In this document: positions 45,337 to 57,298 of the stretch, in pieces
Layout: every line of letters begins with the position of its first letter
How positions within the stretch are numbered: the stretch's first letter is position 1
Source of the DNA: Timema cristinae
Taxonomy: Eukaryota; Arthropoda; Insecta; Phasmatodea; Timematidae
Length of the DNA stretch: 64,000 nucleotides
Direction of reading: 5' to 3'
Assembly: GCA_039000515.1 (NCBI GenBank)
Contig: JBCFYV010000100.1
Coordinates: 32,662,421-32,726,420 of the forward strand
Translations under genes and position numbers: made by a program
The notes under the pieces: model-generated
Database searches by the model: none
What the model was told of the DNA's origin: nothing
Seen by the model: only the letters and a program-made list of their open reading frames with translations

Positions 45337-46630
45337 TACGGTTTTTATGAGTCGATGTCACTGAATGGGCTATCAATTAATATGGTCCATGTGGCTTAGA
45401 AAAATAAATTTGAAATAAGTTGTTAATATATTTTCAAGATAATACAAAAGGTTTCTTTTTTTATTACCTATAACAGTTAAATAAATTAATATATTTCAAG
45501 TATATTATTGTATTTATAGTTTGAACATTAAATCACGTACACATTTTTTATTTTGGATAGTTTTCATATACTTTTAAAGCCCTAGGTCATATGCAATAAT
45601 CTTCACACTATACTGTAGTAAGGATATAAATTAGATCTCTTGTCGTACAACCCGAACGGTTAGTAAGATGCGTTGATAAAAAGATTATATCTCTTAATAC
45701 CAAAGTAATATCTTGAATGTCTATAGCATAATGATTTAATAATAATATTTTTAATTCATTATGTTATCTAACATGGGTCCCTATACATAAAGTTGACTGC
45801 CACACCCACTTTAAGATCAGTATAGTACAATATATAGCTATTAATAAAATATATTACAAATTAAGCAATTTTCGTATTTGTTCTATTTTATTTCAACACT
45901 AAAGCCGTCAATTTATGAATTAATGATTCATTTTGCTGTCAACAAAAATAGCAATCAAGAGTGTGTTCATGTAATAACATGTTTGACATTTCATTACCCT
46001 CTATTTACATTTCTATTAACATTTCCAACGATGACCGGAGGCTCTGAAAAATTAGAAAAAAAAAAGGAAAATGTATTTGAATGTGTTCGTTAGCGAATAA
46101 AACGAGACAAAACTAGCTTCATTCTAACATTTATATTGAAATGAAGTCAATTATCTATTAGTGTAATGAGATTGTAAATGAAAGGAACAAATTTTAACAA
46201 TATTCTGAATTATATTTTTTATAACAATTTGAGGCTGCAAAACAAAATAGATTTGTATACAAATTATTTAGTTAGTATTTTCAAAGGGCAAGAAACATGT
46301 AGAATACATCTATTTCGCGTAAAATATTTAATTTGTGCTCCACAAAGATAGGATCGAAATTTAGTAACTTTTTTTTTAAATACCTCCGGAAAGTTGCTGT
46401 AGATATTAATTTAAACTAATAGGTAATTTTAAATATATATATTTAGTATGAAAAATCTGTAAATTTATTTATGAAATCTATTTTAGTCTTTTTTAGCTAT
46501 ATATACATTCGAATTACGACATATGTACAACAAACAATTAGCTAAACTAGAACTAATTACACAAACACCTTAAAATAAATAGTAATTAATTAATGGAAAT
46601 TATTTTGCTTACATTCAATTAAGTTGTTTT
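45337..46630. other. AT-rich unique sequence with one tail fragment
   Basis: 45,645-45,680 is an isolated SINE tail fragment (acaacccgaacggttagtaa, gatgcgttga). The 71-codon frame at 45,878-46,093 has no motif. Otherwise nothing recognised. Confidence 0.45.
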
Positions 46631-46632
46631 TT

Positions 46633-46835
46633 TTAAGACGAAGTTTTACTACCCATCTGGGCTATCCACATGTTCACCCTAATATATAGGGGATGATGAA
46701 GTTTATATTAAAATTAAATATATCCTCATTTGCGCCGAGTTGAACTAAAACTACTAAACTACTAAAACAACTCACCAAATCATGTCATAATTCAAACCCC
46801 GACATTTTTTTCGCCTACAAATTAAACCAGACAAT
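46633..46835 (-). mobile_element. SINE-3 copy, diverged
   Basis: Minus strand. Tail (gaagttttactacccatctg), body (atcctcatttgcgccgagtt), B-box region opposite cataattcaaaccccgac. Head degraded. Confidence 0.6.
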
Positions 46836-47316
46836 ATTAATGCACCTTAACCTGAATTCTCACCAATGTGAGTAATTCATACATGAAATTTAATATTAAG
46901 GTGGGCTTGTCTAAAATCTTACTACCTTGGTTCCACTGGTTTTCGAATTCTCTAATTTTATCAGTTTCTAGTTATATAAATTAAATTAATATATTCGACT
47001 TCAAAATTATGTTACAGTTCTCAATATAATATCACCAATTGAAGCGTGTACATCTACAGGTATGCCATATTTTGAAAATATTCATATTTCAACGATAAGA
47101 AGAAAATAAATGAGATAAAACGGCTTTTCATTAATTTGTGTTAGTTAAGTGGAATTTTGAACTGAAAGTCAAAAGCTAAAACCTATAAAATGTTTGGTAC
47201 CAGTCGTCTATTAAATTTAATCTATACATTCAAAATGAGAAGCAATTATTTTTTGACAATGGTTTCGGAGACTTACTAAAGTGATTTCCATCTTCTAATT
47301 TATGTTATTTTAAAAT
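46836..47316. other. AT-rich unique sequence
   Basis: Nothing recognised. Confidence 0.4.
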
Positions 47317-47455
47317 AAAAGATACAAATAAAACTAAGTATATATATATATATATATAATAAAAGATACAAATAAAACTAAGTATATATATATATACTTA
47401 GTTTTATTTGTATCTTTTATATATATATATTATTATATATATTATATATATAAAA
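47317..47455. repeat. AT palindrome with direct repeat
   Basis: 47,361-47,418 is a perfect 58 bp palindrome; each 29 bp arm is aaaagatacaaataaaac then taagtatatat. A direct copy of the left arm sits just upstream at 47,317-47,340 plus (TA)n. The flanks are (TA)n-rich. This would readily extrude as a cruciform. Confidence 0.92.
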
Positions 47456-48535
47456 TCTGGGTTTAAAATTAAGATAACGATTTTCTTTTACCTGAATTTA
47501 TTGAATTACCAATTTAATTTTTTTTTAATCTATCGCTACTGGTTAAAGTTGTTATTGAAATATAGAAGCATGATACGTTAGTTTATTTTGATCTAATAAA
47601 CATGTTATTATATTATGTTTCAGTTAGCAGATTAAATACATTACTTAGAACTGAAAGAAAATTACAAATGCTAAAATGTTGGGGGAAAATGTAATGTAAC
47701 TAGGGCCTACATTAAAAAAAAGAAAATATAACAAATGTTGAGAAACTTAAAAAAAAAAAAAAAAAACCCTTTGCGAGAGAAAAAGAAAAGGGTAAGTATA
47801 TTACTCTGATGACAAGATTTCAGTCTTTGTCTTCTTGATTTGATCAACGTTTTGCATCTGAGTCCTTTCCGAAAGTTCAGATTGAAAATCTCGAGTAAAA
47901 GTTCAGTACTTTCTCAAGACAGTAGAGAAAGTCAACAAAGTATGTTTGTTCTCTTCCGTCTTTTCTCTCTTAAAACTATATTTCCTCAAAACTTTTTCGT
48001 CCACACCTATTCTTCTCTCTAGAATTATTTTTGTAAACCACGTCCTTCCCCTTCAACCCCCCCCCCCCCCCCTCTAACTCCCCACAATCCTCTCGACTTA
48101 TCTCGCTATTCGGGTTTTGAGTAAGCTGTGCGTCCCAATGGGAACTCTGCATTTTTAAATGAAACTGGAAGTTATGACCCCCTTTTTCCCCTTTTATTTA
48201 CCCTCTCACTCCAAACCATTCAAAAGTGGTTCCAATATGTTAAATGAGGACGGGAACTTTGAATCCTTAAAAAAAAAACTCGAATCCTTAAGGATATTTG
48301 AGATATTAGAAATATATCAGATTTGATCTTCTAAAAAAAATGTATAATTTAAAAATACTTCATATTTCGAATTAGAAATGTTTTAGACACCTTTTACCGT
48401 CTAATGTAAGTTTGAACCTACATTAATAGAAGAACAATCTTAACAACCAAACCCCATATCATTCATTCATCACATAATTTAATGTATGAATGTTGAAATG
48501 AATGCATTATTATCCTAAATGTTAACTTCTTTTTT
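47456..48535. other. Unique sequence, pyrimidine-rich island
   Basis: An A run of 18 bp at 47,749-47,766 and a C run of 16 bp at 48,057-48,072. 47,820-48,250 is C/T-rich and less AT-rich than its surroundings, with a 60-codon frame without motif. No gene proven. Confidence 0.4.
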
Positions 48536-48537
48536 TT

Positions 48538-48790
48538 ACCCGCTTCAGTGGCCAAATGGCCCAAGGCGTCACTCTTGTGTTAGACTGACTTGCTGAAGAC
48601 AGGGAGTTTGGAGCTAGAATCCTGTTTGGTTCTACTGGGAGTGTTTTTTCCTCAATTGTTTCCTTCTCTCCTTCCACTCTAATGTGGTTAGATTACCTAA
48701 AAAATTATTTATTCCTCGTCTCTCTAACCTACTAGAGTAATTATCATATATGTATATAATCTGAATAGGTAGTAAAATGCGGTGATAAAG
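48538..48790 (+). mobile_element. SINE-3 copy
   Basis: Head acccgcttcagtggccaaat then aaggcgtcactcttg, body cctcaattgtttccttctct, tail aatctgaataggtagtaaaa. Diverged. Confidence 0.7.
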
Positions 48791-49182
48791 TAAACCAAAT
48801 AGCACAGCTTGGTTTGTTGTTGTTTTTGTTCTAATATTCTGATTTGGATTTTAAATTCGGTATGGGTAGATTAAATGAAGATTTGTATCTCTAAAATATT
48901 ATCTAAAATATTAGATTCACCCCCCCCTCCACCCCCCACCCCCACTACAATTTTAGTCAATGGTAAATACTTAACTGGAAATAATTTCGCAATGGGCCAC
49001 CGCAATTAATATGTTGCATGTTTACGTGTTTTTAAAGTGGAATTAGAGGGGAAAACTGATATGAAATTCAAATATTGATTATTGAACGTAAATTTTAGGT
49101 TTAATTTTTATAACTTTATTTGCTTTTATGTTAAACTTAATAGTGCTGGTGATTTATTTATATTTCACTCGATTCATTCTCA
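48791..49182. other. Unique sequence with a C-rich tract
   Basis: A ccccccctccaccccccacc tract at about 48,920-48,945. Nothing else recognised. Confidence 0.4.
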
Positions 49183-49480
49183 TTTAAACCGTCTCTGTGG
49201 TCTAGTGGTTAGATCCAAAGGTCCCGGGTTTGGTTCCTGGTGCTTAGATGTTTTCAATAAATAATTGGGTCCAGAACGGGGTCACATTCAGCCTCTTGTA
49301 AACAAATGAGGACTACTTGAATGAAAAAGTTGAGACTTCGATCTAGAACACTTAGAATAACGGTCTAAGGGTTCGTTGTGGTGGCTAAATGACGGCCTGT
49401 ATCCACATAAAGTGACTCTTATCTTCACCTGAAGATTGCAGTTGCTTGGTCGGAATTGAAAGCTATATTTTTATTCGGAT
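49183..49480 (+). mobile_element. SINE-5 copy
   Basis: Head accgtctctgtggtctagtg then gttagatcc, B box gggtttggttcctgg, and a body with attcagcctcttgtaaacaa shared with the copies at 9.4 and 62.1 kb. Confidence 0.75.
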
Positions 49481-49882
49481 GAAAGAAAATACTGGGAGAC
49501 TGTTTCTACCAAACAATATCAAAAAATTTAATACAATTTAGTAAATCTAAGTTTTAGCTACCAAACATTTTGGGACAAAAAATAAATAAGTTTGTTTAAT
49601 TTTTAATGAAGTTTCAAGTTAAATGCCGCAGTTTTGAGATAAAATTAAATAAATAGAGATTAGATCTAGTATTTTTCGAACAAATAAAGTTATTATTTAA
49701 GGAGGGATGGAATAAATGTGAGCTTACAGCTTTTAATTAAAAAGGTATAATTTTTATTTATTTTTTCAAAATAAATATAAATATTATTTCTGGTGATGCG
49801 CTTAGTTAAATATTCTACTTAACGTAATATCAACAATTCTTAAATATTTGCCATGTTCATTGTGTAATTTAATTAGATGAAG

Positions 49883-50135
49883 GGATCGACACCTTAGCTC
49901 AGTCGGTAGCCTGTCTGCCCGTTGAGCTAAGGATCCTGGATTCGAAGCCCAGCATGTCCGAAAACTTATCATTGATAAAGAAAATATGAGTTTACTCTTT
50001 CACATTCATAAATTGACGGCCAGGGACTGGATGTTGTGCATGTCCTATTCTTAAGTTAGATTATAAGGCATAAAGCTACGATAGGCCTGGCAAGCCGTTA
50101 GTGGAAAATATATGGGTTGAATAAAAAACATGACC
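49883..50135 (+). mobile_element. SINE-4 copy inside FB copy 3
   Basis: The best-preserved SINE-4 head in the window: gacaccttagctcagtcggt, then gttgagctaaggatcctgga and B box gattcgaagccc. Body with ggccagggactggatgttgt. It is not a functional tRNA: the anticodon arm does not fold cleanly and a body follows. Confidence 0.8.
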
Positions 50136-50160
50136 TAGGCTAATTAATGGCTGGAAACAG
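50136..50160. other. Junction of SINE-4 and fold-back loop
   Basis: Exact boundary cannot be set; no clear duplication. Confidence 0.3.
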
Positions 50161-50507
50161 CAATAGAATAGATGTAAAAACTTACAAAAGAAGATTTTAA
50201 AAAAAATCTGATAAGCTTGTAACAATTATTCAAGAAATGTTGAGATAACTATGAATTTAAAAATGTAAATATATACGGCTCTTGAAGAGAGATTTTATTT
50301 ATATTGTCCATGAAGGTTTTTTGTTACCAATAAACTGTTAAGCTATGAATATTAGCTCGCACCATCTTCCACCCCACCTTGACAGGCTCATGATAGAATA
50401 TTATAGGATATTTGAGAATAATTTCAGTGGTTTTTAAACTTCCGAACTTTCCATTTCAAGATCAAATATCAGCATTGTTAGGATATTTACCTTCAATAAA
50501 CGCTTGT

Positions 50508-50897
50508 CCTTAATGTGGGAGTGTAGGAGTTGCGAGAAAAGGTTAATACTCTTGCAGTTTTTATAGCAATACATTTTGATGGTCAATATAAATAAAATCG
50601 ATATCCAGTTGAAACATAGAGTTTAATTTTCTTCGCGTGGTGATATCAACAGTTGTTGAATACATGTCAAGAGTTTCCTGAATTTAATGACTTTTCTTTT
50701 CAGTTAAAAAGTTTCTCATCTAATGCCGTTATGCACATTATAGATATTCAACAATGTTGATATCACCATGTGAATAAAATAAAACTCTATTTTTCTACTT
50801 AGCAATATGTTATTTGCTGTGGCCAAAAAAAATGTTTTACCACAAAAATTGCTAAAACACTGGTCATATCTCTCTTCCTTTACATCCCCACCTTAAG
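50508..50897. mobile_element. Fold-back element FB copy 4, intact
   Basis: The most complete copy. Left end TTAATGTGGGAGTGTAGGAG, with cttgcagtttttatagcaat, ggtcaatataaataaaat and gtggtgatatcaacagttgt. The right arm mirrors these and ends catccccaccTTAA. TTAA at both ends and arms of about 150 bp define the family. No coding capacity. Confidence 0.85.
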
Positions 50898-50949
50898 CAG
50901 CCGTAGCAGGCGAGAACGGTAACGTTAGCAAGAAACTAGTAGTAGCATA

Positions 50950-51260
50950 ATTAATACTTGCTAACTAAAGTTCTCTCGTACCCCCCCCCTCCCTCCCGTG
51001 CCTATCTTAACCACGTGACATTTCACTCGCCATTGTTGGCAACAGCAGGTAGTATTTCCCCCGGTTCCCATGAATTCACAATTTGAAAATTTTCACCAGG
51101 GTGGAAATAGGAGTAGAAAGAGCGAAACCGTGTTTTGTGTTCCCTGGAGAAGTTGAAGAGTGGTAATCCATTAAGATTGTGACGTAGCCCTGATCCATTA
51201 TGAACATGCTTCCAGCGACGAAGACTAAGCAAAGAGTAAAGCAAGGAATAGAGCATTGGT
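50950..51260. other. GC-richer unique island
   Basis: Contains a C run (50,982-50,995), CCACGTGACAT (E-box-like) and a sequence ending gcattggtgagtttatg, where GGTGAGT is a donor-like site on the plus strand. The minus-strand 77-codon frame has no motif. Possible non-coding exon or promoter. Confidence 0.3.
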
Positions 51261-51598
51261 GAGTTTATGTGAAGAAGGGTTTGGCATGGGGAAAATTAGA
51301 TAATATTAAAGTGGTGGATTTTTCCTTTATATTTATGGATCGCTAGATGGAGTCATTCGGTAATATCAAGTAATCTGTTACATGGATAAAAAAATCGTTG
51401 GCTATACACTTAAACAAAATAGTATTAGCGATAGACTTAAATTAGGAAGTTGAATAGGCGTTTGCCTAGAGAGAACCTTGGAACATCTAAATTCATTACA
51501 AACACCCTTCACTACATCGGGTTGAGCTAAGAGTATGGAACCAAACTAAGGAATAGTGCAGATATCTTAATATACTTAAGGACAAATACTTCTTAATT
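51261..51598. other. Unique sequence
   Basis: Nothing recognised. Confidence 0.4.
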
Positions 51599-51599
51599 A

Positions 51600-51875
51600 A
51601 CTCAGCAGTCTAGTCTTAGGGCTTAGACCATGTGGCTACCGAAGCAGTTCATATTATATTAATTACGTATAATGTTTTTGAATAAGGAAGGTATAACTTA
51701 GAGGTAGTGTACCCGAATTTGTGTGAAGGTAGAGTGGAAAACCATTCAGGTTAAACTATCCTCAGTATAGCCGAACGGGGTTTGAACCTTGATCTTCCAG
51801 TTTCCGGGAAGCCATACCATTTCCAAGAGAGTTAGTTAGGCTTTAGACCATGCGTATATTGAAACAGTTTGGATT
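51600..51875 (-). mobile_element. SINE-3 copies, one nearly complete plus a head remnant
   Basis: Minus strand. 51,650-51,870: body (tacccgaatttgtgtgaagg), B box opposite ggggtttgaaccttgatctt, head opposite gctttagaccatgcg. A separate head remnant at 51,605-51,648 (opposite gggcttagaccatgtggcta) belongs to another copy whose body is lost. Confidence 0.6.
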
Positions 51876-53930
51876 AAAATAAAAGGTTAGTTTAAATTTA
51901 AATATGTATTAATAAAATGGTTAAAAATAGTGACGCTATTTCAAAATGTATTTGGAATTTATCTTTTAATCCCTTGATCCTTTTCACCTAACTTTTTCTA
52001 TTAATCCCTTTTCCTTCTTGATTTTTTTTTAATAAACCACGAAAAATTAACAAATCGATCATAAAAATACCGCATTTCCTCTCTTCCCCTCTAGTTTTAT
52101 TTTATGAAGAAAAAAAAAGCTCTCTACTGCTTACTTTGTGCTCAACCCTATTTTCACTGTGTCTGTAAGCAAACTTGGCAATCGATTGGTTACCTAACCC
52201 TTTCCCGTGTTTTCTGACCACAAGAGATACCACTATTCTCTGTTGTTTGTACTCTTGTATTCTCCCTTCCTCTGTTCCTTTTTCAGTACTTCTATTTCGG
52301 ATCCCCACTGACACAGTGACACACACACACACCAAACAAGAAGAGGGGAAAACATGCACACAAAATGTGCCATTACAATTAATTCAGACCACATGTAGTA
52401 TACCAAAAACCAGATTGTTTTTATTTTTACTAGACGCTATTTTAGGAATGTAGTTCTATATAACCTCACAGTGCCGCGCTGGGATTCAAAGCAACTCGTT
52501 TTAGAGGATGATACTAAAAAAAGTGGGGGGTCACGTGAACATAGAAATCCTTTTAATTTTTAATAAATAAAAATTCCTTGCGCATTTTTTAAGCTATTGG
52601 AATTTGAGCATTTAAGCGTCATTGGTTAGGAGAACTAAAAACGATTCTTTATCTTTTTCAGTTTTTTTAATTACCTAATATTATATCAAATATAGTCTTG
52701 AATACGAGATGTTGCATTTTCATTCTTATTCTAAATATTTATTTACAATTCAATTTATAATCTTAATTACATTTGAATGATTAAATACAGAACGAATGCG
52801 TTCAAAGTTTGTATTTATTTTTTTATTGATCATTTAATTATATTTATATTTTGTTATAAAAAGATTTGCAAATAAAAATAAAAGGGTTGTACTAGTATTT
52901 TTAAATTTACATATTCATCCTTCATTTCAATAAGGCACACACATATGATTTTACACAACACATAAAAAAAATAACAGAATTTTATTATTTAATTAAGTGA
53001 AAAATAACCGGTTTTACGTTACTATCACTCATACTAGTGAACGAGTAGTTTGAGGCTTTAAGTTTATACTGCATTTTGTAATGCTTTTAGTATAAACCCT
53101 TAAAATATACACTGTAGACACTTGTTATCTATCACCATAGTTCTCAAACTCACCCTCCACGCTAATGTGGTTCCAGCTATTTTTTTCAACCAACCTCTAC
53201 ATCACTGCGCTATAAAATTCTTTAGTAGCCCATGTATTAAATGTAATAAATAAATTAAATAAAAAATATTCTTACTATGAGTGAGCGTTCTATTAGTCAA
53301 TTCCCTTAATGTAATTCCCTACCATGGTTGAGAGCGTCAGGGTGGTGACCCAGTACCTATGAGAGACTCTGCAGTCTAATTTGCATGGAAATTTTAACAG
53401 CTAGAAAAAATGTACTAGATAACGTATTCATACGTAAGGTAATGTATTGCCAGATTTACCGTTTGATTGATATCATCAGTAGATCTAGTTATAGAGTATC
53501 TAATAAAGTACTTATAAAGTAACACTAATAATATGGTAAAATGTGAGAATTTTTTTTATTTTTTTTTTTTGCAGAAAGAATTTTTAAATAAAGGCTTATA
53601 CCATGGAAATTTGACTATTTTTGTATACAAGTTTGTCCTCCTATCTTATTAGTAAATATCTAGAAGACAATTGGGGTTCATATATCGAGTATTAGTAGAG
53701 GTCATGTGTTGATATAATATGGGTGTTTAGAAAGTTCTTGTTAAATACCTAGTAAACATATTATACTAAATATAAATATCCACGATCACAAGTTAGGTGA
53801 CCTCTCGCGTATAGTCGATTAACTTTAGCCTTTTCCGAAAGTGATAAAGTTATCATAAATGTTTTTGTATTATTCAAACTTGTAAATGAGAAATTTTAAT
53901 TTCAGAAATTAAAGTCCAACTTCTTTTGTA
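51876..53930. other. Unique sequence
   Basis: 52,080-52,460 is C/T-rich and less AT-rich, with overlapping frames on both strands (up to 92 codons) that show no known domain; it includes a short (CA)n at 52,319-52,333. The rest is AT-rich. 53,140-53,180 may be a small hAT- or SINE-like scrap. No gene proven. Confidence 0.4.
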
Positions 53931-54190
53931 TCGCACCATTTGCTACCACCATAATGTATCTTCTATAATATTAAAATGAGAAGAGTTGGTGCGTCTGTTA
54001 TGAGCGCTGTGCGATAAGTATCCACCTCGCGTAGAGGACTGAAATTTAAATATTAGTATCTCCTATGCACCAACATGTGCACCTGAATTCAAAATTTTTA
54101 AAATTTTGATATAATTGTTTTAATTAATTAAAACCCGAAAGTACGAATAAATATTAACGCTGCAAGAAAGTTTTACTTCCACATCTCATA
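53931..54190 (+). other. Non-coding lead-in to the minisatellite
   Basis: Contains attaaaatgagaagagttggt and a gcgctgtgcg block, of a type often seen in non-autonomous elements that carry an internal minisatellite. Class not determined. Confidence 0.35.
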
Positions 54191-54645
54191 CAAAGTAAAT
54201 GTACTTTGATGGCCATGGAAGTTTGATGGCCATGAAGTTTATGGCCATGAAAGTAATTGGTTTGGTATCACCATAAGCTTCTTCTATAATTGTTTGCTAT
54301 AAATTTGAATGGGATTGAGTTTGTCATATGTTTGATGGCATGTAAGTTTGGTGACCTCGGACTATTTGATGGATGAAATTTAATTTGTTCCATGTAATTA
54401 CTGTGCGACCATGGAAGTTTGATGTGCAGGAAGTTTGGTGGCAATGGAAGTTTGGTGGCAATGGAAGTTGGTGGCAATGGAAGTTTGTGGCAATGAAGTT
54501 TGTGGCAATGGAAGTTCGGTGGCAATGGAAGTTTGATGGGCATGGAAGTTTGATGGCCATGAAAGTTTGGCTGCCATGAAGAGTAACAAGAAGAGTTTGG
54601 TATCTACAACAAAACGCTTCTTCTAGAATTGTTATGCTATATCAA
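54191..54645 (+). repeat. ~17 bp minisatellite (ATGGAAGTTTGATGGCC)
   Basis: Two blocks: 54,205-54,250 and 54,405-54,580. Units are atggaagtttgatggcc and a variant atggaagtttggtggca. Each block is followed by the same kind of segment (tttggtatcaccataagctt; tttggtatctacaacaaaac and cttcttcta-aattgtt). The open frames over it on both strands are repeat shadows, not proteins. Confidence 0.85.
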
Positions 54646-54709
54646 TTTGTTAAATGTTGTGATTTATTTCTAATATTTTTAATAATATGGTAATACTTTT
54701 TACCTGTAA

Positions 54710-55380
54710 TTATGATTTACCCTTTATACAGTTTACCCTTTACCCTTTTCCTTTTTACCCTTTACCTTCTTTATTATTTACCCTTATTACTCTTTACCAT
54801 TTTTACCATTTTTAAATTTTACCTTTCTACCATTCTACCATACAACCTTTATACCCTACACTTGCTATATCCTGTTTAACCTTATTGCCCTTCCTATAAC
54901 TTTTTAAACATATTATTATTTTTATCCTAAAATATTTATCCAAGGCTAAGACAGATGATTGATGTAAAATGGAGTAAAAAGGAAAAAAAACCAAAAATGA
55001 TAAAAAATTGCAAGAGGGAATCTAATCAAAAAGTCAAAAATTGCAAAATTTACCGAATAGGCCAAAATTTTATAAAAATGAGAAATAGCACATTTAAGCA
55101 AATATTGCAAAAAGGGTAGAAATGGTAAAAAGGGAAATAGGGAATTCATTAAAAATTAAGAGGTATAAAGGCTAAAAGAGGTTAGAAGAAATAAAAAAAT
55201 AAAAAGATTAGCTTTAAAAAAAGTAAAAGTATAACTGGGTGAAAAAAGCTTAAGCGGGATAAAAAGTTAAAGAGAATAAAAATATTAAAAAGATTTTTTC
55301 TTTAGGTAAATAGGGTAAAAATTAAAGAAATGGTTGAAAAGGGTAAACGGGATAAATGTGGTAAAGAAATGCTAAAATAC
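54710..55380. repeat. TTTACCC / GGGTAAA strand-switch tract
   Basis: 54,710-54,880 is full of irregular tttaccc and tttacc units on the plus strand. From about 54,960 to 55,380 the plus strand is instead rich in gggtaaa, ggtaaaa and aaaaagg units. The switch lies near 54,900-54,950. Units are irregular, so it is a decayed array or a purine/pyrimidine-biased tract. Confidence 0.65.
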
Positions 55381-55756
55381 ATTCGATTGGATTTAATTGC
55401 AAACCTTTAACAACCTTCTATCCAAAATATGACTCGCCTCCTTTTTTTTATACTCGAACCAACAGGCAATAGTTCAAAGTATTGTGTATAGAGAAGTCAT
55501 AACTTAATCATCAAAATAAATTTCCGTTTTTAGAAGACTTTCAGGTAGTTTATTTATTCTGACATCGTCTATTAGTCAGCCTACTTTAGAGTTTTTTATT
55601 GCAATCTAAACCAATAAAGAAATTATATTTAAACAAATTTAAGATTTGTTTCTATTCCTGTTTATTTTATATACTAAAAATAACCAAACTACTTTATAGA
55701 CTCCCCTTACATAAAATTGATACAAAAGCTAGTACACTATGTTTAAATGTATAGTA
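55381..55756. other. AT-rich unique sequence
   Basis: Nothing recognised. Confidence 0.4.
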
Positions 55757-56247
55757 TTTATCTATAGTTATAAAATAACATGTCCTGACTGACTGACTGA
55801 CTGATTCATCATCGCTGAGCGCAAACTATCAAGGCTACAAGCATGAAATTCGGACTGTATATTCATTTTGTTATGTAGGCACCCACTAAGAAAGGATTTT
55901 AGAAAATTTCACCCCAAAGGGGTCAAAATAGGGGATGATAATATGTATGATAATATGTATGAAAGTCCGTCATTTTGAAAGTTACATAAACAAAATTTTG
56001 TATTTCGGTTATTGACGTAAAACAAATAAATACGTGTTTCAGGAATTTTGGAAATTTTATTTAATAAGGGATGAAAAAGGGGGTGAAAGTTTGTATCAGA
56101 CTTGCATTATTTTTGATCTGAGGTCAAGTTATGGTCATCAACGTAACGTAATATTTTAAATTAATCTGTAAATACATATGTATATTTTCTTATTTGTATA
56201 TAATCAACTTCGACGCGAGCAAAGCCGCGGGCAACATATATCTAGTA
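55757..56247 (-). mobile_element. Dispersed element R, copy 2
   Basis: Inverted relative to copy 1 at 23.67 kb. Starts with tataaaataacatgtcctga and ctgactgactgactgattca, and ends aaagccgcgggcaacatata then tctag. It has a local duplication (gataatatgtat repeated at 55,937-55,962) absent in copy 1. Confidence 0.75.
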
Positions 56248-57295
56248 TTATATATATGTGTATGTTTGAATTATATATGTATCATATTAAACCTTCTGTT
56301 TAACACTTACACTTGAAATACCATAAATATAATTAACATGATGAATACAAGTTAATATATTCTGTAAGCGGAAAACATTAGTCCAAGATATTATTAGTCT
56401 GAATGCGAAAAAATAATCTAGTGTAGCATAGGCACGCACTAAAAAAAAACTGCATCTCTTTGACAACGAACAGCGGTTTAATAATTACAATGTTGACTAG
56501 AAAATTCGTGTCCAAGGATATTAATACTTCTCTATTAAACCCCTCACACCTTAGCTATTTACCAAAACCTTCACAGTATCAATACCTGTGTTTTTTTAAT
56601 CATATCTTAAAAGGGAAAATAGAAAGACAATTAATTAGCATATTATGTCAAAAGCCTTTGAATATTTAACACCTTTTTTTACTCTGGCACCCCCATAAAT
56701 TGGATTTAAGTTTAAACACACGTACAAATATATAACATTTTAAATTATATTATATAATTATAGAGTAGTCGCACGCCTCTATAAGTTATTTAGAAAGGCC
56801 TTCCTCTGAAATATTTTTAAAATCGAATGCCTTAAGACTTAAGAATTTATTTAGAGTAGTCTTTAACTTTAAAAATAACGAACGGCCCTAGAAGCTCTTT
56901 GGAGTTTTTATTTTCTCGACCCCTTGGAGAGAGAAATTATTGTGATCGTCAAAAAATTGACCTTTAGATTTTGATAAATGTCGACGCTTCATGACTTCCT
57001 AAATAAAAATAAATAAAAAGCTTTACATTTTGGGTCATTTTATATTTAGATTAATATTTTCACCATCTCTGAGCAAGCAAATGATAAATAAGTAAGTTAT
57101 TATTTATAATCGGTTCATAAAAAATACTCCCTGCTGCTACCTTCGTGTAAAAGAGAATCTTGACTTTTTGATGTTGGCTACTCTTCCCAAGGCCTGAATA
57201 GGCAGTATTATCCATACTAACAATAAACTAAATACATGTAATAAATTTAATAAACGTCCGAAAAGATACACTAACACATGAGTTTTGATTTGTTC
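56248..57295. other. AT-rich unique sequence
   Basis: No element recognised. The 69-codon frame at 56,460-56,669 has no motif. Confidence 0.45.
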
Positions 57296-57296
57296 T

Positions 57297-57298
<2 letters not shown>

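Larger units (their letters stand above)
49697..50382. mobile_element. Fold-back element FB copy 3, with inserted SINE-4
   Basis: Left end TTAAGGAGGGATGGA. Left-arm blocks include ttttcaaaataaatataaat and gtaatatcaacaattcttaa. Right-arm blocks include caattattcaagaaatgttg, agattttatttatattgtcc and ccaccttga. A SINE-4 copy occupies the loop. Confidence 0.65.

Noticed and set aside
49883..49955. tRNA-like sequence (ccttagctcagtcggtagc...).
   Set aside because: Part of the SINE-4 family with a body behind it and imperfect cloverleaf pairing; not a functional tRNA gene.
52102..52453. Overlapping frames of 85 and 92 codons on opposite strands.
   Set aside because: Low-complexity C/T-rich and CA-repeat sequence without motifs. 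Only noted as a compositional island.
54268..54589. Overlapping open frames on both strands with repeated His/Cys/Pro or Trp/Lys/Phe residues.
   Set aside because: They are translations of the 17 bp minisatellite, whose unit lacks stops in several frames. No gene.
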